Shown: one piece after another, positions 20,701-26,900 of the stretch | How the letters are laid out: each line of letters opens with the position of its first letter | Position numbering within the stretch: the first letter of the stretch is position 1 | From: Cymbomonas tetramitiformis | Lineage: Eukaryota > Chlorophyta > Pyramimonadophyceae > Pyramimonadales > Pyramimonadaceae | Direction: 5' to 3' | DNA length: 64,000 nucleotides | Assembly: GCA_001247695.2 (NCBI GenBank) | Contig: LGRX02030290.1 | Location: 1-64,000, forward strand | Notes under the pieces: generated by a model | Told to the model about the DNA's origin: nothing | Seen by the model: the letters and a program-made list of their open reading frames with translations, nothing else | Database searches by the model: none | Position numbers and translations under genes: made by a program

Positions 20701-21866
20701 ACAAGAGCTTCTTCCGGGAAGCCAGAGAAGAGGGCGTGGTCTGCTACGAGCCGTGTGGGGGCCTGTGTGCTGGACTAGAGATGCTCTTGCGCTGCGGAGT
20801 TAAGGTCAACAAGTACCTCTACCAGGACATCTCGAAGTCCAGCCAGACGGTAGCCAGGGCCAGGTGCATGGCGCTCAGTCGCCGACATCCTGACTTGTTT
20901 CGTGCCGAGGCAGCCCACTTGGAGCAACTGCCCAGCGACATCGAAGACACCAGCCTCATTGACCTTGTACATGCAGGGGCGTTGAGTGGAGAACAGTGGG
21001 TCATGGTGTGTGGATATCCATGCCAGGACCTGTCACCAGCTGGCAAGCTGGCTGGTCTGGAGGGCAGGCACAGCAGACTGTTCTACCAGGCGGTGCGAAT
21101 CCTCTCCACGCTGCAACAGCTGCAGCCTCAGCGACCACCAGCATATGTGCTAGAGAACGTTTCTCCGTTGTCACACAGGGAGAACTCGAAGATCAGGAAG
21201 GAGGTGTTTCCCATCATCGACAGCGTGGTGGGCCAGCCGGTGTCCTTCGACGCGGCGCGCGCGGGATCATACGCGCATCGCCTACGAGCATATTGGAGCA
21301 ATCTGTTTCAAAATCAGCAGTTCAATCTGGTGATGGAGCGGGTGGACAGACCACCAGACAGATACGTGCGCGATATTTTGCAGCGAGGCTGGAAGCCGCG
21401 CAGGGTTGTCACAGGAGACAGGAAGCCTCACTACACCGCCAACGTTGTGGGGGAGCCTATGAGAGTATTGCCAACCATCTTGGCGACGCAAAACTCTCGT
21501 GCTTTTCGCGCGCCTCGCGCAGGCACAGTGGTAAGGAAAGGAGATGATGATGAAGTGGGGGAGACCAGAGAGGTTAACCTGGACGAGAAGGCAGTTGCCA
21601 TGGGGTACAGCGCGGGTGAGCTGCGCGCGGCGCATGGCATGAAGGACGAAGAATTGGCAGGAGTGCTTGGCCTTGCTATGGATCGAAGAGCAATGGAGCT
21701 ATTGTATGCGATTGCCGAGGTCAGCACGACCAAACTGCCGAAGAGTGAGGAGAGTGAGGAGGAGGAGCATGGCACGCTAGTTGCCATCCCTATCGCGAAA
21801 TCCACCAAGGTGGCTGTTACCTCCGAGGACACGGCTGAGCCGGTGCGTGCACAACTAGCAGAGTGA
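17706..21866 (+). CDS. RT-RNase H fused to a DNMT3-like cytosine-5 DNA methyltransferase
   Basis: 1,386 codons. Residues 1-290 are unusually hydrophobic, with several possible membrane segments. Gypsy RT follows: RFCVDLRN near 471, TTLDATKAFHQIPM, MPFGAAGATAAF and the catalytic YVDD near 570. RNase H starts near 726 (LYTDWSNHGIGAVLG) and continues with DHSPLTTL. Residues about 1010-1380 are a C5 methyltransferase: motif I EPCGGLCAGLEMLL, motif IV GYPCQDLSPAG near 1102 (catalytic Cys in PCQ), motif VI VLENVSPL near 1149, motif VIII AHRLRAYWSNLF, and a motif X-like LGLAMDRRAMELL. Motifs IV and VIII, with RLFYQAVRIL after the PCQ loop, resemble DNMT3 more than DNMT1. All catalytic motifs are present, so activity is plausible. 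The frame continues in phase into integrase through a single TGA (21864-21866). Confidence 0.9.
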   Translation: MCFLLVGVFVRLHWPQLPHFAVMAVWMAMEVSRFLGEVVACWVFHTGVPRRAMARALWAMHTAPLEPWAHQQAPLRVLLELARHLLLLTKGALEVAGLHHAQRGLWYVPLLRFGLAMLAMHFTHMVGTLGCVLTIGAHVIHHGLPGSCLIYNGGAFATLETQIGRALAVAQRILAAGPATLAAVPRRMQKPRFAARLQRLQFTAACYQVAHCIYVASVLALVVYVSAGGGLGRMQGGWRMLTCILTLHSPVKPVGTSRILKLLLLLAVAAWVAAVAPGEFQGVLTMGSCSGSPTRSIRTAWEDQRSSRQWDTGWEAMVAERDEVLPHTVLDTLQPGGTTRVTKDEAAWLDTELNATFGGHPEFTEENWEEMRNVVRRCSYCFANKPQDIKGYHGGAAHATFAIPFKDETKVAYQRPRKYSPGEQEIIDLHCKELLEYGFIEPASQHCRHASNVVVAGKKDHGTGQWTSTRFCVDLRNTNRLSLKDNTLPHRPEELYQRVAKAKFKTTLDATKAFHQIPMTTEEDRDKTAFWWGNQLYRYTSMPFGAAGATAAFIRIMDYELRHLQHCTVAYVDDVCIYSDTAEQHIKDVEAVLRTLGDAGIRLHSGKSIFGSATVDFLGYRIGYNTIGAQDIKCKAIQELPKPEDKTGVRSILGLMNYYKGLVGEPMGPNYSEMARPLNDLLRKEVLDVKEAWGKDQDQALQALKDALCSGRCLKPIDYSKPIFLYTDWSNHGIGAVLGQKDENGVEHICVVISRSLSKTERQYASFQGEMLAVVWAIRTLRQYLHGIHFTLITDHSPLTTLMEKGDLQGQHLRWAISLQEFEFTVQYRPGPKNENADVPSRYPLPSTADETGARLDREGDRAREVGSAERLTRCFTDTICLEVTREPPLGPEVSPEAQVANYCENMVREQLGTSAVHRLFDLHYQEELECNKGVMFDTDHPEVARCSGRLTRVAWDALSQVRPIRGMHSGGSPAIYGDETMEGGKLKVPKKIDTRVIDKSFFREAREEGVVCYEPCGGLCAGLEMLLRCGVKVNKYLYQDISKSSQTVARARCMALSRRHPDLFRAEAAHLEQLPSDIEDTSLIDLVHAGALSGEQWVMVCGYPCQDLSPAGKLAGLEGRHSRLFYQAVRILSTLQQLQPQRPPAYVLENVSPLSHRENSKIRKEVFPIIDSVVGQPVSFDAARAGSYAHRLRAYWSNLFQNQQFNLVMERVDRPPDRYVRDILQRGWKPRRVVTGDRKPHYTANVVGEPMRVLPTILATQNSRAFRAPRAGTVVRKGDDDEVGETREVNLDEKAVAMGYSAGELRAAHGMKDEELAGVLGLAMDRRAMELLYAIAEVSTTKLPKSEESEEEEHGTLVAIPIAKSTKVAVTSEDTAEPVRAQLAE

Positions 21867-21944
21867 ATCACCAGTTCCAGCGGCTACACCCAGCAAGTCG
21901 CACGACGTCTCAGCCATCAGGACTGGGAAGAACGACTGCAACGC

Positions 21945-23123
21945 ATGTGCAGCCAGGGGCAGAAAGGTACACAGGGGCTAGGCACCGCCGACGCTGTTCC
22001 ACGTCGCAGACAGTGGAAGATGGCCTCCATGAAGCTCGCGGGCTATGAGGCACGTCACCGGCAGGCCTTTTCAAGACCTGGAGGCAAGCCAGCAGAGACG
22101 AGCTCAGCCCCAGAATGGGCACCAGTGGCAAAGGAGAAAGAGATGAGGCTGCCTAAGCTGCCTGACACTACGAGAATGGTTGCCATGCTAGCCAGCGTAA
22201 CCAACCAGGAGTCACTCCGAGAAAGATACCCCGATATACACGAGGACGAGCTATGCCTCGCGTGGGTCAAGACCGGAGGAAGAGTGGAGGTGCCCAAGGA
22301 GGAGTACCACAGGGTAAGGAAGAGAGCAGCGCGTCACCGTTGGGACGAGCTCATGGGCGAGTTATACATGGTCACCGTCAGTGGTAAGGAGCTGCTGGTG
22401 CCCAAGCCCTGTGACAGGATTCAGCTGGTGCGTGAGCACCATGAGAGGACCGGCCATTGGGGCATCAGGCGGACACTGAACCTGTTGTGGCAACGCCATT
22501 ACTGGGCAGGCATGAAACAGGATGTGCGAGCAGTGGTCACTCAGTGCCAGACTTGCCAGAGGGTGAAGACGCACTATGCACGGGAGGAGGCAAATCTCAC
22601 GCCGTTGGAAATCAAGTCCTTCATGTACCGCTGGTCCCTGGATTTAGCTTGGCCTACGAAACGCATCACGAAGGCTGGGAACCAACGCGTCTTGGTCATG
22701 ATTGAGCACTACACGCGATTCGTCGTGTGTGTTCCAATCCTCGATAAGGAGGCCGCCACCATCGCCAGCGCATTTCGCAATCATGTTCTATCCGTGTTTG
22801 GGGCGCCTGCAGAATGCTTGGTGGATGGGGGCACAGAGTTTGAAGGTGAGTTCTCTGCTCTATGCAAGCAGTGTCTCATTGACCGAAGAGTGACTTCACC
22901 GAGTTCCCCAGAGAGCAATGGCTTGACTGAACGGGTGGTACGCACCCTCAAGTTTTGCTTCAAGAAGATGGCCCTCGACAAGGGCCTGGACTTCGAGTGG
23001 GATGAGATGCTCTGGTCACTCGCACTCAGCTACAATGCGGCTAGGCAGCAGTCGACTGGAGTGGCGCCATTCACCTTGTTGTTCGCTCAGGAAGCCACGG
23101 TGCCACCGGATCTTCGTGCTTGA
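21945..23123 (+). CDS. Retroviral-type integrase of the DNMT element
   Basis: The frame is the same phase as the RT-DNMT ORF and open from the TGA at 21864, so 21945 is merely its first ATG. An HHCC zinc domain lies near residues 165-205 (HHERTGHWGIRRTL...CQTCQRVK). The catalytic core has the D,D,E set: D in SLDLAWPTK (~233), D in ECLVDGGTEF (~293) and E in SSPESNGLTERVVRTLK (~323). It ends at TGA 23121-23123 inside what would be a continuing integrase C-terminus (PPDLRA-stop-PELDFGK). Strand transfer into host DNA is the known role of the family. Confidence 0.9.
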   Translation: MCSQGQKGTQGLGTADAVPRRRQWKMASMKLAGYEARHRQAFSRPGGKPAETSSAPEWAPVAKEKEMRLPKLPDTTRMVAMLASVTNQESLRERYPDIHEDELCLAWVKTGGRVEVPKEEYHRVRKRAARHRWDELMGELYMVTVSGKELLVPKPCDRIQLVREHHERTGHWGIRRTLNLLWQRHYWAGMKQDVRAVVTQCQTCQRVKTHYAREEANLTPLEIKSFMYRWSLDLAWPTKRITKAGNQRVLVMIEHYTRFVVCVPILDKEAATIASAFRNHVLSVFGAPAECLVDGGTEFEGEFSALCKQCLIDRRVTSPSSPESNGLTERVVRTLKFCFKKMALDKGLDFEWDEMLWSLALSYNAARQQSTGVAPFTLLFAQEATVPPDLRA

Positions 23124-23129
23124 CCCGAG

Positions 23130-24749
23130 TTGGACTTTGGGAAGCAGGAGGAGAAGACACTGGCTGATGATTTGTTACAGCGAGCCGCCATCGTGAAGAG
23201 GCTCATGGTACATGCAGGGTGCAACCTGGAGATCGCCCAGCACCGCGACACCTTACGTTACGAGCACAGGAGGAGTGGCAGCTACGAGCCGAAGCCGCAC
23301 CAGTTCAAGGCAGGCGATTTCGTATATATACGACAACAACCGCGCTCTGGCATGGAGGTGGCCACCAAGCCAGCCATCCTAAAGATAGTCAAGGTGCAAA
23401 GAGATGGGGTGGTAGTGTTGGAGGACAGCACGAAGCTGCGGGAGAAGAGCACAGTGCAAAATATTGCACCATGTCACCTACAAGTGAAAGATCAGTACGA
23501 CTGCAGTGCAGCCATCCCCAGCAAGCATCTCGCGTGTGAGGCGTGCATGCGGACGGATGGGGAGGCTGCCATGTTGCTGTGTGACACCTGTAACCGTGGT
23601 TATCACACGTGGTGTCTGAATCCAGCGCTGGATGGAGTACCTGAAGGGGATTGGCAATGTCCCAAGTGCTTAGGTGGGACCGTGGTGGCAGCTGCCGCAG
23701 AGGTGAGCGCGTCGATCGTCGACAGGATGGCTGCCATGGAGCTGCAGCTGAGAGAGAAGCTGGGCTCAGATGTGGTATTGTTGCCTGCAGACGTGGGTCC
23801 ACATCGTGCAGTGAAGCCGGGGCGTGAAGACCCATGGCAGGCGCTGACATCGCGGCAGATGCTCAGGAAAGAAGGGAGCATGGGGGATCTTCCTGACAGA
23901 GTGGCCTGGGGAAACCAGGAGGAGCTCAGCAGAGTGATCACAGAAGTGATGCCAGGATTCTGGCATGAGGGCCATCGTACCATCTTGAGCAGGAAGTGTG
24001 CAGAGCAGCACACTCGCGCGAGAAGTCTCCGCAAGACGTCCACAGTGCAGGCCATGAGCCCCGAGGAAGTACAGAAGAGAGGAGATGTGACGCAATTGAG
24101 CAGAGCTCAGGTGAAGATTGCCAGTCAACTGGATTGGGGCTTAGAGTTGGTGATGACAGTTCCTCAGGAGGTCAGACGTTTGGCGCACGAGGTGACTTGG
24201 GAGAAGATCACACAGGTATGGGATCCTTGGGCTGGCACAGGTGTCATTGGCAAGGTTATGTCGCTGGAATGGCCTCACCTGAAGGTTATGAACAATGATT
24301 GGAACCCGCAGTTGAAATGGCACGAAGCCCTTAATGCTTTACAACCGGGCAATTATCGAGCCTGGAAGGAGAAGTATGGGGTGTGTGACGCGGTGGTGAC
24401 CTCACCCTGGTTCGCAGTGCTGGATATTGCGTTGCCATTGGCAGTGCTGGCCAGCCGAGTGGTGGCTTGTATTCATGTGCCATCGCACTACATGACGGAT
24501 ATGACAGAAAGCAGGGCACAATACTTTCGTAAGCTGTGTCACGCTGGACGCTTACATGTGATTGGGCACTTGGAGCATGGACCTATTGGCAGAAGATGCA
24601 TGTGGGTCATGGTGTTTCGCAATCCTTTGACACGGGCCAGGATGTTGCGAGGAGGAGAAGCTTCTGGAGTGGGCATGTTTACCTTCAGCATGGGCAAGTT
24701 CGCGATGGATGGCGTCACGACAGAAGATGCTGAGCAAGCTCTTGTCTAA
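23130..24749 (+). CDS. Integrase C-terminal region, PHD finger and SAM-methyltransferase-like domain
   Basis: Same phase as integrase, starting after the single TGA; the listed start is a TTG, so the product is probably a readthrough continuation. Residues 1-125 are an integrase C-terminal module (FKAGDFVYIRQQPRSG). A PHD finger follows at about 136-182: CEACMRTDG...LLCDTCNRGYHTWCL...WQCPKC, the full C4HC3 set. PHD fingers bind histone H3 tails, so this may replace the chromodomain as targeting module. Residues about 350-500 look like a Rossmann methyltransferase: DPWAGTGVIG (motif I-like, ~365), an acidic residue in NNDWNP, and TSPWF (~424), which resembles the (D/N/S)PP(Y/F/W) motif of amino-methyltransferases. 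Methyl transfer to N6-adenine or N4-cytosine is an inference only. Confidence 0.8.
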   Translation: MDFGKQEEKTLADDLLQRAAIVKRLMVHAGCNLEIAQHRDTLRYEHRRSGSYEPKPHQFKAGDFVYIRQQPRSGMEVATKPAILKIVKVQRDGVVVLEDSTKLREKSTVQNIAPCHLQVKDQYDCSAAIPSKHLACEACMRTDGEAAMLLCDTCNRGYHTWCLNPALDGVPEGDWQCPKCLGGTVVAAAAEVSASIVDRMAAMELQLREKLGSDVVLLPADVGPHRAVKPGREDPWQALTSRQMLRKEGSMGDLPDRVAWGNQEELSRVITEVMPGFWHEGHRTILSRKCAEQHTRARSLRKTSTVQAMSPEEVQKRGDVTQLSRAQVKIASQLDWGLELVMTVPQEVRRLAHEVTWEKITQVWDPWAGTGVIGKVMSLEWPHLKVMNNDWNPQLKWHEALNALQPGNYRAWKEKYGVCDAVVTSPWFAVLDIALPLAVLASRVVACIHVPSHYMTDMTESRAQYFRKLCHAGRLHVIGHLEHGPIGRRCMWVMVFRNPLTRARMLRGGEASGVGMFTFSMGKFAMDGVTTEDAEQALV

Positions 24750-25001
24750 TGTCTGTGCTACCAGTGGCAGCTACAGATGGGGGATGTTGAGAAAAAGAGC
24801 TTGCATAAGTTGTGAGAAGAGATAAAGAGATATCAAAAATTTTGAGATTTTGTATAGTTACAGTAGCAAGCCAACTGTGCAGTCATATAAGGAGACATAT
24901 GCAAAGCCGAGCTAGTGTTATGGAAGCGCTGACAATAAGTAAGACTGTTTAGTAGTAGGGCTAGAGAGTTATGCTTTGTGTGGACGCTTCGTGCATAAGG
25001 C
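24750..25001 (+). other. 3' end of the DNMT element, possible polypurine tract and LTR start
   Basis: After the stop, 'agatggggga' (about 24776-24785) is a polypurine-like tract followed by 'tgttgagaaaaagag', a typical LTR beginning. About 210 bp remain before the chromovirus resumes at 25002. No matching sequence is seen at the 5' end, so this is at best an unpaired 3' LTR. Confidence 0.4.
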
Positions 25002-25933
25002 GAGAAGAATAAGGTTGCAGATGTCCTTACACGTATTTCTGCCCTTTTCGAACTCACTGATAGTCTGCAACATCACATTGCCTTATTGGCAACTTCATCA
25101 GCTGATATGACATCTACAGACCCTACATTTATTGCTCTTATATCTGCATCATCGGGCCATCAGCTTCACGACACTATTATATCACAGTATGATCGTGACT
25201 CATTTGCACAATCTATATTATCCAAGCTGGCATTAGCGACATCATCACAGACAGTCAGCAATTTCGAACTCATTCAGGGATTGATCTATCGCAAGACCAT
25301 TTTTGGCAGACAGCTTTACATTCCACCTACTGCCAAAGTTCCTACAGATGACGGTGAGATCACACAGCTTCGCCACATTCTACTTTATGAGTGTCACACC
25401 GCAACTGTTTCTGGTCATGTAGGCAAAAATCGCATGCTCCATTTATTGCGTAGCCGATATTACTGGCCAGGAATGACGAAGGCAGCAATTCAGTACATTC
25501 GGGAGTGCCCCGTGTGCCAACGCCAGAAAACGAGGAGACACAAACCTTATGGTCAGTCACATATTCGCTATTGTGTGCCTAAGACAAAATGGTTTGATGT
25601 ATCACTTGACTGGATTACTGATCTACCTATCACCACTAACGGGCGCGACAGTATATTTGTGATAATGTGCCAATTTACTCATCGCTGTCATCTCATTCCA
25701 TTCAACATGACCTGGACTGCTCAGCACACTGCTTATATATATATATGCAGCATATCTTCAAGCTCCATGGTCTTCCGAGGAACATCATTTCAGATCGAGA
25801 TCCCAGATTTACTTCTTCACTCTGGCAAATACTGTGGAAATCTACTGGTACGAGATTGTCTATGACGTCTTCACACCATCCAGTCGAATGCAAGCAATGA
25901 GCGAAGCCATGCCTTCATTGAGGACATCCTCAG
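25002..25933 (+). pseudogene. pol: Chromovirus integrase, N-terminal and core part
   Basis: Resumes as GEKNKVADVLTRISALFEL, the RNase H-to-integrase linker. It then shows the HHCC zinc domain (YECHTATVSGHVGKNRMLHLL, CPVCQRQKTRRH) and the core (FDVSLDWITDLP with the first catalytic Asp). An (AT)n microsatellite at about 25735 shifts the frame; the continuation in another phase reads IFKLHGLPRNIISDRDPRF with the second Asp. A further 1-nt shift occurs near 25880 (HHP then SNASNERSHAFIEDIL). Confidence 0.85.
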
Positions 25934-26009
25934 GTATTTTACATTTTGTTTGATGCATGATTCACCAACCTCTGGTTTATAACTGATTAGAAAGTATTTC
26001 TTTCCTCAG
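25934..26009 (+). other. 76-bp GT-AG intron-like insert flanked by an 8-bp direct repeat
   Basis: Begins 'gtatttt' and ends 'tttctttcctcag', with a pyrimidine tract and a possible branch site 'taactgat'. Removing it joins ATC CTC AG to G TGT TGT TGC, giving a continuous integrase frame (EDILRCCCNDTSANSWED). The sequence CCTCAGGT is present at both ends (25928-25935 and 26004-26011). This looks like an intron gained by insertion at a CAG|GT site with target duplication, as described for introners. Confidence 0.65.
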
Positions 26010-26736
26010 GTGTTGTTGCAATGATACTTCAGCCAATTCGTGGGAGGACAAGTTGCCTCTGGTGGAGTTTGCAATTAACAACACAGTTTCTGCTACGACT
26101 GGTTACACGCCCTTTTATCTCGACTCGATGGCGCAGCCACTTTCGCCTCATGATCTGGCAATCACTATTCCGCCAGAAGCTCCTGTTCCAATACAGAATG
26201 CTATTCGAGATCACTTTGACCAGTACTCGGCTGTTCATGCCAATGCGGTAGACAACATTTCCCGAGCAGCAGAAATCAACCGAGCCAATAAGACTCACAT
26301 GCCCCGACAATTTGCAATAGGGCAGAAAGTTCTTCTACGGACTGAGTTTATCCAATGGACTGGTTTGACAGAGGCAGGCAGACACTTTAAGCAGCCATAC
26401 ATTGGGCCGTTTACCATATCCAAAGTTGTCAGCCATGGACGTGCTTATGAGCTAGATTTCGGGGATCTCGACATTCGTATCCATCCGGTTCAGCCTGTAT
26501 CCAGAATAGAGTTATATAATGACTCGATCATCCAAGCACCTTTGCCTCTGCCACAGATGATCACCGAAGAAGGGCAACCATTATTTGAGATATCACACAT
26601 TCTCTCAGATAAAATCACTAGAGGTGTCAAGTACTATTTAGTGCGATATGCTGGCTACGGCCCTGAACATGACACCTGGGTCAGAGCCACAGAGCTGACC
26701 AGTGCAGCAGACATAATAGCTGCCTATGAAGGCTAA
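26010..26736 (+). pseudogene. pol: Chromovirus integrase C-terminus and chromodomain
   Basis: Reads SANSWEDKLPLVEFAINN, then the third part of the core, a GPY/F-like module (PYIGPFTISKVVSHGRAYEL) and a chromodomain at the end. Chromodomain hallmarks are FEISHILSDK, YYLVRYAGYGPEHDTW and ADIIAAYEG, including two of the three expected aromatic cage positions. Chromodomains direct integration toward methylated H3 chromatin. Stop at 26734-26736. Confidence 0.9.
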
Positions 26737-26812
26737 CAATATATTAAGCCTATTGCCCTTACTTCTTGTAATATATACTAATACATGTCGATCATCTATA
26801 TACCCTCCTCTT

Positions 26813-26900
26813 AAAGAAAAAGAAAAAAAAGAAAAAGAGACACCCTTACTCGGGGTGTGGGGCTTTGTGAGTCCCCATGACTCTTCTCCCATCCTTTCTC
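26813..26900 (-). other. LINE copy 2 3' UTR hairpin and (TTTTC)-type tail
   Basis: On the minus strand the stop is followed by about 60 nt ending in a hairpin ACACCC-cgagtaa-GGGTGT, then a T-rich tail with interspersed C (26841 down to 26813). The stem is identical to that of copy 1 while the loop differs, and the tail repeats TTTTC rather than poly(A). Confidence 0.75.

Larger units (their letters stand above)
10052..24991 (+). mobile_element. ~15 kb LTR-type retroelement encoding a DNA methyltransferase
   Basis: A gypsy-order element (gag, protease, RT, RNase H, then integrase) carrying extra chromatin and methylation domains. It interrupts the chromovirus between RNase H and integrase. 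A possible 5-bp duplication TGCAT flanks it (10047-10051 and 24992-24996), but breakpoints are uncertain by a few bases. I could not pair a 5' and a 3' LTR by eye, so an LTR may have been lost, rearranged or badly diverged. Its GC content is visibly higher than that of the host chromovirus, consistent with a separate family. Confidence 0.75.
2240..26736 (+). mobile_element. Decayed Ty3/gypsy chromovirus, host of nested insertions
   Basis: Read past the insertions, the order is gag with a CCHC zinc knuckle, retropepsin, RT, RNase H, integrase and a C-terminal chromodomain. That is the domain order of chromoviruses. The element is a relic: it has in-frame stops (TAA at 8399, TAG near 9469), frameshifts near 9345, 25735 and 25880, and insertions at 2479, 8413 and 10052. 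No LTR pair was recognised; the 3' LTR is expected beyond LINE copy 2, which begins about 75 bp after the chromodomain stop. Confidence 0.85.

Noticed and set aside
10052..25001. LTR pair for the DNMT element
   Set aside because: Compared the first ~430 bp with the last ~240 bp by eye and found no convincing shared sequence; only a PPT-like tract and a TGTTGAG start at the 3' end.
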